60,000 nucleotides of DNA from Branchiostoma floridae (GCF_000003815.2 NC_049994.1:15110659-15170658); one strand, 5' to 3'. Positions 32,333 to 44,687 are shown, numbered from the stretch's first letter. Translations and numbers: made by a program. The notes: generated by a model from the letters alone, not told the origin.

Positions 32333-35300
32333 AGCCCCGGGCACAAAGCGCGTACGATTTCTTGCGATGACATATTCCGCTGTTGAATACCTTCCTATGA
32401 TATCTTTAACTGTAAAAATAAATTTAAAAAGACCATGACAACAAGAGTATTACAAGCAAAAGTTCAAATCAAGCGTGAGTACTGGTATGGTTATCTCGGC
32501 CTGCTTGTCGGCTGACGTGTCAGGCTCTTTCGAAGATCGTATCATGATATGCTATCAACAAAAAGATGCCATCATACAAAAATCATTATATCATATATAT
32601 TTCCGACTCATAGGGCCTGCCTTTATGTTCGAGTTGTCCCCATGGTTATTACGATTATGGTAAACTGACCCAAGACCGACGAGAGCTGAGATTTAATCTA
32701 ATTATAAACTCACGTGCACGAAGCGATCAAACAATTGTCTGCATCACCTGTGCGGGGCGCGCTATTCTCTGGTTGCGACTGTGGCAGTTGCGACTGATAT
32801 ATTTCCCCTTTTCGTCAATATCGACAATATCAGGGAAAACTGAAACCATCACAACATGCCAAAAATTCATAAATCTATAACCTCATCAGTAGACAAAAAT
32901 TGCCGTAATAAAGTCTGCTATGGGGGCAAATAAAATCTTACGACGATAGCGAAATTTTGAACATGTTCAAAATCCATTTCAGCTCTATTTTTCGTCATAG
33001 GACGCTCCCCGATTTACTATGATTGACGCAGGTACGCTCTTATGACCTCATCGTACGATGCACTACGCGCTTTGTGACCACGGCTTTAAGGTGGGTTTAC
33101 ACCTGCGTATATTTTCAAGTGCGCGTGAGTTCCGAATGAAATTTTGTCAATACGCAGCCGAACGCCCAACATTTGGATTTTTTTTTTGAATAAATTAAAT
33201 TGTACGTCGAGCCCATCTGGCGTTTGAATTACGACTTCAGCGTTTTCATTTCGCATAAGATGCGTATGATTGCAACTGAAATGCGCAACAGAATTTTCAG
33301 TACTGCGAATAGATTCGTATGGGGTACGTATGTTGGGCGTAGGGACGCACACAACGTCTACCGACCGCATGCCTGACGCACCTGGTGCTAACTGCATTCC
33401 AAACGCATTTCAGGTGTGTCAGAGGAACAGTTTCTGTTACATATACTTTTGTTTGCGAGCATTGCCAATAGAGTTTTTTTGTTAGAGGATCACTTTGTAC
33501 TACGTATGCTTTTGTTTATAGGCAGTGCAAGTAGAACGTTGACAAGTCAACAGTGAAGAGGTTTTCTTATTCATTTGCGAAGCAGTGAAGCAGTGACACT
33601 GTGCTTTTACAGTAATGTGGGCCATCATTTACCTTAAGAAATGATGTGCACTGTTAAGATTGTGTTTGTTTTCACTTTGTCCTTAAAGATTTTCCCTATC
33701 ATCTTAGTATTTCAACTACTATAAAAATCACACTCATACACACCACAAAACGTATTCAAGATCTTTATCAAACACGTAAATTAAACAATTATGAAACCTT
33801 ACGCCCTCTTTCAAAGTTGTAATATGGCTCTATATTGCACTTTTATATCATGTGGTTCTACACACACACAAAAAAGTGCCATTATCAGCATTAAGTCAAA
33901 TATCTGTTACACAAAATGGCACGTGTGTCACACAAATTGACCCGGTGCTTGAGCAGGTTCCTCTGCATCTTCCCGTCCCTGGAGGCTCTGTTGGGACCAG
34001 TTACATTCATGGTGTCCTGCAAGTTGTGACCATCTCTCCATGCCCCCGGTACAAATTCGTCAGTCCTGGCCTGGATCTGACATCATCAACCGGAAGATTC
34101 CAAAAAATCCCTATCGACCAGAGGGTTTGTCCATTCTGTCTAGAGCTAATAGAAGACGAATATTACTTTATGGTTGTATGTCCCAAATATTCCGATATAC
34201 GCAATTCTCTATACAGAAGGCTGTCATTTTGTACACAAGGATTTATCCAAATGGACCTGAAGTGCAAATTCAAATACATAATGACATGTGACAATCCCTG
34301 CATGGCAGATATAGGAAAATATATCAAAGAAGGTTTAGACATTAGAAATTCCCCAAATGATTGTAAAAGCCTCCAATGATTGTAAGAAACTTATCCCATA
34401 ATACAACTCCTGTATTAGTTAGATAAGCCTTAACTAAAGTTAAGAGGTACAAAGATATGGCATCTACATAACTACAGTGCTATAAGCACTGTAGTTATGT
34501 AGATGCCATACTTTGTACCTCGTACAATTGTTGTGCAATAAAGTTATATACATCTTGAGATGATTTTTTTTGTCTGGAGTCAGATACACCTTCGTATGTA
34601 TTCCAAATCTGGAGTGTGCGTCGATCACGCTATCAGTACGCGTAGTATGCGCAAAGCGATCGCAGAACGCACGGTACTAAATCGTGATCTATGTGTGCAT
34701 TCGTTATACGGTCGCTCATGGTGCGTTGTGTCTGCGCTGTAAGAACGCTATGTACTCGCATTACCGCGATTTCCGCGTATTACTGCGTGTAAAGCGCAAA
34801 CATGTAGCGTCTTCATAGCGCAATCGACCGACGTGGGACCACTGTATTGCGCATCCATAACGTTTTGGCCACCAAACTGCGTACGAATGATAGTTTTGTG
34901 CATGTCCAAAACTATCAGACGAACTGGGCGTATATTTTCGTTTGCCTGAGTACGTGAAACTTTCTAAAGACGATTCAGATGCGATAGAGGTGCGACTTGT
35001 GCGTGCGGCCGCGTATTGAAGAAATTAGTCAAAATGTCGAAAAATGTCAAAACGTAACTCATGCGGCATGAAAATATACGCAGGTGTAAACCCACCTTTA
35101 AGGTGGGGTCACACCTGCGTATATTTTCAAGTGCGCATGATTTCCGCATGAAATTATGTCAATACGCGGCCGAACGCTCAACATTTGGAATTTTTCTGGA
35201 ATAAATCAAATTGTGCGTCGAGCCCATCTGGCGTTTGAATTACGACTTCAGCGTTTCCATTTCGCATGAGGTGCGTATGATTGCATCTGAAATGCGCAAC

Positions 35301-36452
35301 AGAATTTTCCGTATTGCGAATAGATGCATATAGGGTACGTATGTTGGGCGTATTCCGGACGCACACAACGTCTACCGACCGCATGCCTGACGCACCTGGT
35401 GCTAACTGCATTCCGAACGCATTTCAGGTGTGTCAGAGAAACACTTTCTGTTACATATACTTTTGTTTGCGAGCATTGCCAATAGAGTATTTTTGTTAGA
35501 GGAACACTTTGTACTATGTATACTTTTGTTTACAGGTAGTGCAAGTAGAACATTGATAAGAAGACAGTGAAGCGTTTTTTATTCATTTGCGAAGCAGTGA
35601 AGCAGTGACACAACTTTTACAGTAATGTGGGCCATCATTTACCTTAAAAGATATATGCACTGTTAAGATTGTGTTTGTTTTCACTTTGTCCTTAATGGTT
35701 TCCCCTATCATCTTAGTACTTCAACTTCTATAAGAATCACACTCATACACACCACAAAACGTATTCAAGATCTTTATCAAACACGTAAATTAAACAATTA
35801 TGAAACCTTACGCCCTCTTTCAAAGTTGTAATATGGCTCTATATTGCACCTTTACATCATGTGGTTCTACACACAAAAAAGTACTATCATCAGCAAATAA
35901 AGTCAAATATCTGTTTCACAAAATGACACGTGTACATGTGTTACACAAATTGACCCAGTGCTTCAGCAGGTTCCTTTACATCTTCCGGATCCCTTCCCTG
36001 GAGGCTCTGTTGGTACCAGTTACATTCATGGTGTCCTGCAAGTTGTGACCATCTCTGCATGCCCCCGGTACAAATTCGTCGGTCCTGGCCTGGATCTGCC
36101 ATCTTGAGATGATTTTTTTTGTCTGGACTCAGATGCACCTTCGTATTTATTCCAAATCTGGATTGTGCGTCGATCACGCTATCAGTACGCGTAGTATGCG
36201 CAAACCGATCGCAGAACGCACGGTACTAAATCGTGATCTATGTGTGAATTCGTTATACGGTCGCTCATGGTGCGTTGTGTCTGCGCCGTAAGTACGCTAT
36301 TTACTCGCAATACCGCGATATCCGCGTATAAAGCGCAAACATGTAGCGTCTTCATAGCGCAATCGACCGACGTGGGACCACTGTATTGCGCATCCATAAC
36401 GTTTTGGCCACCAAACTGCGTACGAATGATAGTTTTGTGCATGTCCAAAATA
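32333..36452. mobile_element. Chain of three PIF/Harbinger-like elements
   Basis: Element 32333-33085 (AGCCCC ends), element 33089-35097 (AGGTGGG ends) and element 35101-36452 (AGGTGGGG left end, right end lost) stand head to tail. A single TTA lies at each join (33086-33088, 35098-35100). The middle one carries a LINE insertion. The third is cut at about 36452, where cassette B begins. Confidence 0.65.
34082..34556 (+). mobile_element. LINE 3'-end insertion with a hairpin
   Basis: The plus strand codes a LINE C-terminus with a Cys-His knuckle (QRVCPFCLELIEDEYYFMVV, CPKYSDIRNSLY, KYIKEGLDIRN) ending at about 34379. It is followed by GTACAATTGTTGTGCAATAA. A near-perfect inverted repeat (TGGCATCTACATAACTACAG and its complement) spans about 34449-34519. 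The other AGGTGGG elements lack this segment. An inverted relative is at 47735-48065. Confidence 0.75.
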
Positions 36453-36637
36453 TCTTAATCAATCATATCTCAGTGAAATGGTTATTAATCGGATGGTTAT
36501 ACTTAGGCAGCATTGTGGGAAGATTTGCACACATTTTATGAATTTCATGGTCCAATAGGACCCATGTGAGCGGTATAGAATGATGTGAGGACGCGCGACT
36601 GACATATTTGCCATGCTCATCTGGCCCTGGACCCTAC

Positions 36638-37190
36638 CTGTAATAACGTGCTCCACAGAATTGATTGGTACATTTGATAGCGATCCAGGTAATCTATATA
36701 AGAATAGACTTCTCGAGAATTTTGTTTTCCTGTCAAAATTGGATAAACAGATATACAAACCATTGATGGTGGTAGCGTCTTGTCCTTTAGTCGCCTGAAC
36801 AGTGGCAGCGTCTTGTCCTTTAGTCGCCTGAACAGTGGCAGCGTCTTGTCCTTTAGTCATCTGGACAGTGGTAGCGTCTTGTCCTCTAGTCGTCTGGACA
36901 GTGGTAGCGTCTTGTCCTCTAGTCGTCTGGACAGTGGTAGCGTCTTGTCCTCTAGTCGTCTGGACAGTGGTAGCGTCTTGTCCTCTAGTCGTCTGGACAG
37001 TGGTAGCGTCTTGTCCTTTAGTCGACTGGATAGCGGTAGCGTCTTGTCCTCTAGTCGTCTGGACAGTGGTAGCGTCTTGTCCTCTAGTCGTCTGGACAGT
37101 GGTAGCGTCTTGTCCTTTAGTCGTCTGGATAGCGGTAGCGTCTTGTCCTTTAGTCGTCTGGATAGTGGCAGCGTCTTGTCCTTTAGTCGT
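36638..37190 (-). CDS. Stalk exon of gene B with a 13-unit coding repeat
   Basis: This 553-bp exon is phase 0 in and phase 1 out (GTAGGG donor). It begins TTKGQDAATIQ and holds 13 units of 11 residues (consensus QTTRGQDATTV), each 33 bp. It continues through INGLYICLSNFDRKTKFSRS to VPINSVEHVIT. A Thr-rich stalk of this type would be O-glycosylated and extended between membrane and head (inferred). Copies A and C have two units. The first part of the exon is missing and its acceptor (AATATTGCAG) comes from a MITE remnant. The frame is open throughout. Confidence 0.65.
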
Positions 37191-37308
37191 CTGCAATATT
37201 TTGAAAACATTGCAATTTAAAACCACCATCCGTTGACTTGAAATCCCAAAAAAATACCGTTTTCAAAACAACGGATATAGGTTATCTTGTGGATAAAGGT
37301 GAACTAGC
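37191..37308. mobile_element. Right half of the CGCTAGTT MITE
   Basis: Matches the right part of 16403-16627 (GGATATAGGTTATC, AAAGGTGAACTAGCG). The left half, both 53-codon exons and the start of the stalk exon are absent, so one deletion joined the MITE to the stalk repeat. Confidence 0.7.
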
Positions 37309-37321
37309 GTTAGTAACTGAC

Positions 37322-37503
37322 CGAATGCATTTCAGCTCTCTGCCCTGATACGTCGATGACATACATGACAAAGCAAGCTACCGCACCCAGCAAGGCTGCT
37401 ACTGCAATAGTGATGGCAAGACCACGGAATGACCGGCGTAGCATCGTCTTGTACCGTTTGGTGTCCCAACACATGTATCCTGTAACAGTGCATACAATAA
37501 GGT
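37322..37503 (-). CDS. Transmembrane exon of gene B
   Basis: In the gene B model this exon supplies residues 48-108: LIVCTVTGYMCWDTKRYKTM, the basic run, a helix at about residues 75-97 and DVSGQRAEMHS. The GTCAGT donor (phase 0) meets the stalk exon directly. Against copy A I count six differences within the exon, three of them replacements (G to W, L to S, Y to H). The acceptor choice is uncertain, as in copy A. Confidence 0.55.
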
Positions 37504-37544
37504 CTTTCACCTCCGAAAATAGTTTCATCAGGTTGGTATAGAAT

Positions 37545-37830
37545 AGGATATAGGAGAATTCTTTTTACACAACCAGCAGGTACTTACATTGCTTACGTTT
37601 CGATGTCTCTCAGACACCTTCGTCAGAGCTTCTAAATGGAGTTCTGCTTAGCCACGTTTGGGATTGTTTTCTCATCTCCGCAAAAGCGCCACCTACATTG
37701 GCTACATATAGCGGTGAGAAGCAGAACTCCAGTTAGAAGCTCTGACGAAGGTGTCTGAGAGACATCGAAACGTAAGCAATGTAAGTACCTGCTGGTTGTG
37801 TAAAAAGAATTCTCCTATATCCTAAGGTCT
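37545..37830. repeat. Large palindrome, arms of about 110 bp
   Basis: The left arm (AGGAGAATTCTTTTTACACA, GTTTCGATGTCTCTCAGACA, TCAGAGCTTCTAAATGGAG) is repeated inverted with few changes after a spacer of about 60 bp. It is also present in C (from 52513, cut by a gap) and in part in A (16860-16918 and about 17250-17325). It is probably a foldback element. Confidence 0.7.
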
Positions 37831-38497
37831 TTCACACGTCCGAGTCCCCACGCGCGGCGAGAGGAATTTGTGGGTAATATGTCAAAGGTGAAAGCTCTTA
37901 ACTTGTAAACAGTTCTTGTCTCGATTTGCGTAACAATTTTCCGACATGTTTTTTATGGACAGTGACCACTTATTCACGCAACCATAGAAGGCCCAGTTCA
38001 AGTCTATTCCAGACTTGTAGCAGCCCTTTTCATGGAAAGTGCAAGAGACATTTCACATTGATGAGACAGTGCAGGGTGCAGATATTCAGATTTGGTAAAA
38101 AGAAGGTTTCGTTCCACTTTTAAGCCCGTGCAGACCCCTAATTTGAAGTGGTCAGTCCAGTCCCTAAGTTGACGTCATGCGATAAAAACTGCAAGAACTT
38201 TTGCCGATCAGAATTCTTTTCAAATCAGACTTTTGGGTCGCTTGAGATAGCGGTGTACATACTGACACCCTGAACTTGCCTATTTTTACATTTATAATCA
38301 CCTATACATATGTCCATTAGTATCCTTTGTCCTTATGGCTCAGGGGCCTCCACCTTTGAAATATTACCCAGAACTTCTGTCGCTTGGAAGTGTGAAAGAG
38401 CACTTACATCATATTCCTTTATGTATTTTTCTTTTGATTTCTCGCTATGGTCTACATTGTCAATCACTTCGACAACGTTGTTAATACCCCTGTCACA

Positions 38498-38574
38498 TTA
38501 TCCACGATCTTCGGGCGTATAGATGGAAGGTCTGCCATATTTAAGATCGACAGAGGGTTGCGCGCATTTTTCAC
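38498..38574 (-). CDS. Possible alternative last exon, copy B
   Basis: GTTTCCAG acceptor, phase 1, GEKCAQPSVDLKYGRPSIYT, PEDRG, stop. It has the same structure as at 17997 and 53450. Confidence 0.35.
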
Positions 38575-39171
38575 CTGGAAACCGTCCCTGTCACATATAT
38601 GCCATACACATTGTACAATTGTTGTGCAATAAAGTTATTATTGTAAGCGAGGCTCCGGCGATTAACGCAGACTCATCGTCCGATCAATTTTCGCGCAATG
38701 TGCAATGTGACAGGGGTATAAGGAACACGGAATTATGAAAATCCTACTCACGCGCTGTCGTTATTTTCATATGGTGAGGCTACAACAATTTGATCTATTG
38801 GTTCTCTGATTTTCGCAAGAAATACGAGGAGTAAACCAAGTTAACAGAAAACAGGCTTGCTGTGATAGACCCAAATGTTCTTTTTTTTAGAGGTTACAGT
38901 CACCGCACTCTCAACATATTTGTCGTATACCAGCAAACATAGTCTGTAACACAAACTCCGCTGTCCAGGGCTGTAACTGGCCCATCCCCTAGGGGGCCGG
39001 CGGATGTTTGGCGGGCTGCTATAAGCGAGATTTAATCAGGCTACAGCAAACACTTCTTTTCACGAAGATAAATCCATGTAAAGCCTCGATCGCGATTGCA
39101 CGTAGCATACAAGCCTTGCTATCCCCCGCATTGCTTATTGAAATATTAGATCGCGAAAACAATCACACATG

Positions 39172-40281
39172 TCGATTCGAAAGAGCACTTGCACTGATGC
39201 AACTCATTCTTATATCATTAATTTTGAGAAAAGACCAGACAAAGACATGTTCTTAGGACATACGTCTGGGCTTGATATAGAAAAGGATGGCTTTTCAACC
39301 GATAACACACGCCTCCCTTTAGATATACCGGAATTTGACATACTTGACACACGTTTTCAGAAATTTCTACTTGGTGTTCATTCAAAATCATCTAATGACG
39401 GCTTGCGAGGAGAGTTAGGAACTTTTCCTATTATAATACCTGCTAGAATTCAGCTCATTAAATACTGGCACCGTTTGGTAAACTTACCTGAGGACTCTCT
39501 GCTTCGCGATGCATACAACACTGTACTAACTGATAATCAAGACTGGATTAATCATGTTAAAGACATCCTCTGTTACCATGGCTTTGGACACATATGGATG
39601 AAACCTCAGGCTTATAATATAGATTATATTGTCAACCAACTACGCCTCCGGCTACAAGATACATATATACAAAAGTGGTTTAATTCTATTGAAAACAATT
39701 CAAAGATGTCTTTTCTTAGCAAGTCAAAAGAATGTTATGAACAAGAAACATACCTTTATGATATAAATAATTTTGCAATTCGAAAAGCGATTACTCAGTT
39801 AAGAATCAGCAGCCATAAATTGAATATTGAAACAGGTAGATGTTACAATATAGCCCCTGACCAAAGGTTCTGTCCTTTCTGTCCAAAGCATATTGAAGAT
39901 GAATTTCACTTTTTAATGGAATGCTCTAGATACGCTATTTTACGTAATGAGCTATTTACATTTCTCGAATCCAGTACAGCAGATTTCAAGAGACTCGATG
40001 CTACAGACAGATTTGTATATATCTTTGGATGCCATAACTCCCATAATACAAAGATAGGCAAATATATCAAAGACTGCTTTGTTATTAGAAAGAGTAATGA
40101 ACCTCATGTATAGCCCAACTCGATTGTAACACTATATCAAAGACTAATGTGTCAGCCCTTCTTGTTACGTTAATTAGGATATTAAGTCTTATTCTCTACA
40201 CCTATTTTGTACTTTGTGTAACAGTCGTTGCCATACTTTGTACCATGTACAAATGTCGAGCAATAAAGTTCTACTATATTT
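39172..40281 (+). mobile_element. 5'-truncated LINE insertion, cassette B
   Basis: About 310 codons are open on the plus strand to a stop at 40113. They cover a post-RT C-terminus (LIKYWHRLVNLPEDSLLRD, DILCYHGFGHIWM) with a terminal knuckle DQRFCPFCPKHIEDEFHFLM and ECSRYAILRNE. A 3'UTR ends GAGCAATAAAGTTC. Copies A and C have the uninterrupted site (ACACATGTTCAGAG), and CATG flanks the insert. The open frame and clean edges suggest a young insertion. Confidence 0.85.
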
Positions 40282-40367
40282 CATGTTCAGAGCGAAATTG
40301 TGGTGGAGTATATGTTGTTCATAATTGATATCGAGGAATGAAACTCCCCGTACATAACATCGTAAAT

Positions 40368-40696
40368 AGGGGTGGGTACTGATATAGAAAATTCAGGTTC
40401 AGGTACTGTCCAGGCCCAGAGGATCAGGTCCAGATCCGGACCTGAACCTGGACCTTATTATTTGTGAAAAATTGTGAATGGGCGATACTCAAAACAATCC
40501 ATTTCGCTACAAAGGATTCTGTTTGGTAGAGTATCCGACGTCCATTGGCGTTTTACAATCCTAGCCATGTCATATAAACGGTATAACGTGTAAATTTTCG
40601 AATCGGTCCAACATCCGGTCCACTGATTCTTTAAGTCCGTTTTTTTTTTGGACCGGTCCAACAAGAATAGCCGTTTTTGTACCGGTACCCACCCCT
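40368..40696. mobile_element. MITE with AGGGGTGGGTAC ends (B)
   Basis: Copy of 18611-19110 with an internal deletion between about 40585 and the matching site near 18995. Confidence 0.55.
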
Positions 40697-41038
40697 AATC
40701 GTAACCATTTAATTTTACCATACGCATATTTCTTTCTCAGACCAATTATGTGCCAACGCCCTGTTGACATTTCAGGTTGTTTACTTGTACTAGGTACAAT
40801 CTATGGAATACGTTTCAGCTCAGCCATCTAACGTGAAACGTTCACCAAAAGTTTTTGTCAAGAAGATCACTTCAGCTTTGTTTTGTTCGAATCTTTCAAA
40901 TATCTCATTATCAATAGGCTTTATTTGAATAAACTTCATTGTAAAAACAGATACAATATCATTGTAGTTGAAGACAAAACCACTATATGTAGTTACAATA
41001 ATGTATAATTGATATCAAACGTAACCAAGACAAAATAC

Positions 41039-41146
41039 CTCCGTCCACATTCTGTTGGCTACTACCTTGACTTCCAACATTTTCACACCCGTAGTCAGGA
41101 TCGACATTGCTTTCGGTAGCTGTGGTGGGCTTACTTTTGGTCCCTC
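41039..41146 (-). CDS. Cytoplasmic exon 2, gene B
   Basis: This 108-bp exon is phase 1-1 and reads GTKSKPTTATESNVDPDYGC, ENVGSQGSSQQNVDG. It differs from copies A and C by two conservative acidic changes. It supplies residues 12-47 in the model. Confidence 0.5.
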
Positions 41147-41523
41147 CTTCGACAATTAAATTGCCAAATATTGTTTTTAACTTATTTAGTTAGATAAGAT
41201 CTAATCAAATCGTATTGTCTAACTGTAATGCTCAATACAGAATTAAATGTGTCCCATATCGTGAAGTGCTAGCTGTTAAAAATTGACGTTAAAGAAAAAA
41301 GGATTTATTTACTTTGGAATTTTCCCGACAAAATCAATGCCTACAGCTTGGTTGTTCTATATAAAATAGGCTATTGGCGTAGAAAAATCATTTTAAAACA
41401 CAATTGAACAAGGAGTCTGCCGTCTTTATGTCTCCATGTGCTGTTTGAATTTTGAATTTTGAAACTCATAAATAGCGAATCGTACGCTGTTGTTGGATAA
41501 GGTAGTAGTGTTTTGTCACTTAC

Positions 41524-41557
41524 CTGTATTGACATTTCTGAATGATGGTGATGCCAT
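41524..41557 (-). CDS. Start exon of gene B
   Basis: ATG in CACAAGATGG, MASPSFRNVNT, GTAAGTG donor in phase 1. The summed exons of gene B (34+108+182+553+174+245+109+191+79+2) give 1677 bases, 559 codons, before TAG at 23221. Confidence 0.5.
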
Positions 41558-42132
41558 CTTGTGGAGCAAGTCAAAATTTTCTGGGACTGTTTAGCCTCAA
41601 GAAACAAATGCTGAATGTTTGGACAAATTAATGCGGAAAATGACTGCTGTATGGCAAGTAAAAGCTAGTGTAGTCTAAAGCACTTATTTGTAGACTAATC
41701 ATGCAAAGATGATGACTAAATCATATGGGTTTATTAGTCACGACATGCTATGACGTAAAATCATGACGAAAAATATTGTTCATAAAGAAATATGTCAACA
41801 AGGAAAATTCCGAAGTATCTGGAATGTATATTTTTACGCAGATTATGGCATAACATGTTGTAACAATATCTTCTAGACATCGACGGTATTTGTTAATAAT
41901 ATTTGAATCTAAGCTTTATTATGTTTTTTAATGTTAATGTGTGTGCCATTGTGAACCTATAACTCCATAATGCTTTGATGGGTCATGGGGGCTTAACTCC
42001 AGGAGTAAACACTAATGGCAATCCGTATTTAATTGCGATAATGTAAATATTGGAAAGTTGAGGGTGTCATAATCTCATCCCTGAAAATTCCATAATAACT
42101 CACCCCACACAGCAGCCGACAAGCAGAACTAT

Positions 42133-42377
42133 ACTCCCTTGCAGTCTTCGGAACGGGGCTGTTTTTTTTTGGGGGGGGGGGGGCGTTGGTCCCCGATTTT
42201 CAACGTTGGCTATGTTCTATTGTGCAGGGAAAGGGAGTTTGTTGAGGAAGGCAGTTTGCCGTGATAGCCAGTTTTCCGTGAAAACGAGTTTCTGCCCCCC
42301 CCGAGACAAAATCGGGGGCCAACGCCCCCCCCCCCCCAACAAAAAAAAAAACCCTGTTCCGAAGACTGCAAGGGAGT
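42133..42377. mobile_element. MITE with ACTCCCTTGCAGTC ends (B)
   Basis: Copy of 20557-20801. The GATAGCGAG words are partly lost (GATAGCCAG, GAAAACGAG). Confidence 0.75.
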
Positions 42378-42574
42378 CTAAAGCAGAACACAGTTTTCGG
42401 CCTATGGGGATTTCTATAGTTAAGGGCCTCAAGGTGACTGGCTTCGACGCATCAAAAAATATAGTAGGGTGCACTTTGGGAATACCAAAAACGGATATGT
42501 TTGAGTTGAAGGTAAAAGCCACAAAATATTAAAAAATAAATAAAAAATACCTGTCGGCGTATCGTCTTGAAATG

Positions 42575-42833
42575 NNNNNNNNNNNNNNNNNNNNNNNNNN
42601 NNNNNNNNNNNNNNNNNNNNNNNNNNNNNNNNNNNNNNNNNNNNNNNNNNNNNNNNNNNNNNNNNNNNNNNNNNNNNNNNNNNNNNNNNNNNNNNNNNNN
42701 NNNNNNNNNNNNNNNNNNNNNNNNNNNNNNNNNNNNNNNNNNNNNNNNNNNNNNNNNNNNNNNNNNNNNNNNNNNNNNNNNNNNNNNNNNNNNNNNNNNN
42801 NNNNNNNNNNNNNNNNNNNNNNNNNNNNNNNNN
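42575..42833. other. Assembly gap (259 N)
   Basis: 259 N bases. To the right lies a LINE 3' piece (42834-43054) joined to CCGCTCCTTC instead of to the flank seen in copy A, so the order around the gap is suspect. Confidence 0.99.
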
Positions 42834-43687
42834 ATTGAATTGAATGAAGACCTTTATTGCACATTTTTGCCCCACTGGGTTAAGTACAGGTCACACGGTA
42901 AGAATCACATATATGTAACAATAGAAACAATCATACACATCTATATATGCAGATGTGCGTCTAATCTATTCTATGACATTGGGCTTCCTCTCGCTTCTTG
43001 GTAATTGCATAAATGTAGCTAGCTGTATGGTTGGTTAGAGTTGGTTTATCAAAACCGCTCCTTCAACAGTTTTATACGTACTACTTTATCTAACCGCGTC
43101 ATAGACCCCGGCCGGGGTTCGCTCATTAATACTGTGTTCTGCTGACCAGCGGGTTTCACCGCTGCTTTCAAACATCTTGGATTCTGATGACATCAAGTTA
43201 GGGACTGACCACTTCATAGTAGGGGTCTGCACAGGCCGACAAAATGGACCAAAATCTGAAAGTCTGCACCCTGAACTGCTTCATCAATATGAAATTTCTC
43301 TCACATTTTCCATGAAAAGGGCTGCTACAAGTCTGGAATAGGCTAAAATGCTGTCTGGACTCAAACTGGGCCTTCTGCGGCTGCGTATAAGTGGTCATTG
43401 CCCTGAAACGCGCAGAAAGGACAATGTTTCCATTCTTACAATCAAAATAACAATCATAATTCAGACATGCATGCTCATAAAGAAATGCAGTTGAAAGCAA
43501 AATCTTACAATTAGTGAATGGATTTTATTTTTTTGTAAATTAATTATTCCTGTACATTTTGTTACGTTGTGACCCTATGGCATAAATTTTTGTAGGAGAT
43601 AAGTCTTTTTAGGGACAGTTCTGGTGCTTTGACATTGCAGTATTTTAGACTAAATAATTTTCACAGTACACTTCCCTATTGTATTGT

Positions 43688-43900
43688 GTAAATGCAGAAA
43701 TGTTCGCGCTGGTTTTATGTTCGCGGTTTTCGCGCTGACCACTTTGACGCGAACTTAAAACCACCGCGAACATTTTTCCATGGTAGTAAGAGACTACAGT
43801 GCATGGTGCTACCGCGAACTTAAAAATTAACCACCGCGAACAGTCATTTTTCCCGGTACCGCGAACTTAAATCCCCGCGAACTTAAATGTGTTTACAGTA
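43688..43900. mobile_element. TTCGCGG-rich MITE (B)
   Basis: Copy of 22148-22360, same position relative to the terminal exon. Confidence 0.75.
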
Positions 43901-43967
43901 CATATTTTGTGCAGCTTTATGACTCGTATGCTTTAGCATAAAAATGTCACAAAATTGTTGTTGTGCC

Positions 43968-44608
43968 TTTATTTAACCATAAAAACTCACAATGTGACTA
44001 CCAGTGAGAGTATGTGCACACAAAATGGTACAAGTGTACATTATACACTCTTCATCTTAAACTCACAAACAAGATCAAAGCTACAAAAAGATTCTAATTC
44101 AGAAGAGAGGTCAAGATTTTGATGTGTGAATGGTTGATGGTAGATGTATCAAGATATATACACAAGATGATATGGAGATATGATTTAGGGCATGTACTGA
44201 AAACATTAGAATGCAGTGTACTCTATACACCAACAAGTACTGAAACAGTATCTTAATATGTGACATTGAAATAAATGATCACAAGTAGAATGATCTCCTT
44301 TGAGTCAAATCTGTGCATAGTCAAAGATTATTAATTGTACCCACATTAGGAAAGGCTTGTGCGAAATAAATGCAAAACATAGAAATTGATGTGAGAAAAC
44401 TGAGTATTACCATCAAACCATCATGTAAAACTCTGTTTTTCTCATAAAGTCTTTGAAGTTCTTGCCAAAATGCCATGCGCGCACACACACGCGGAAACCA
44501 GTCTGTTTCTCCAGTGCATTGTAGACAACTCTGTCCCTTTGCCACAGCTTCCATGCTACGTTGTAGAGAGGAGTAGCCGTCAGTGCTGCTGGTCTTCATC
44601 CCACTACC
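43968..44608 (-). other. Shared 3'-terminal exon, gene C (Gly + TAG, then 3'UTR)
   Basis: The acceptor CTCTCCCTTGATCCCAG precedes GG and TAG (44606-44604). The WSC exon 46119-45817 leaves in phase 1, so the protein ends with Gly-stop. A possible AATAAA lies at 43973-43968. The alternative frame from ATG 44599 (MKTSSTDGYSSLQRS...) is open for 92 codons and a GT follows HDGLM. It could be a separate first exon, but two of its four copies are broken. Confidence 0.5.
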
Positions 44609-44687
44609 CTGGGATCAAGGGAGAGAGTAAATACTGAATCATTATCTTTGTCTTTGTCACACAATACCAACAAACGATCACTGTATA

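Noticed and set aside
36771-37190. CRISPR-like array of regular repeats
   Set aside because: Units are contiguous with no spacers and code a peptide repeat in a eukaryotic exon.
36780-37236. Long plus-strand frames with repeated Ser/Leu or Val/Cys units
   Set aside because: Antisense readings of the 33-bp minisatellite. Any repeat with unit length divisible by three opens several frames.
44321-44599. 92-codon frame starting MKTSSTDGYSSLQRS, repeated at 58145-58423
   Set aside because: Open in two nearly identical copies only. The homologous frames at about 190-430 and 22975-23215 have early stops, while the acceptor and GGTAG are kept in all four, which favours 3'UTR.
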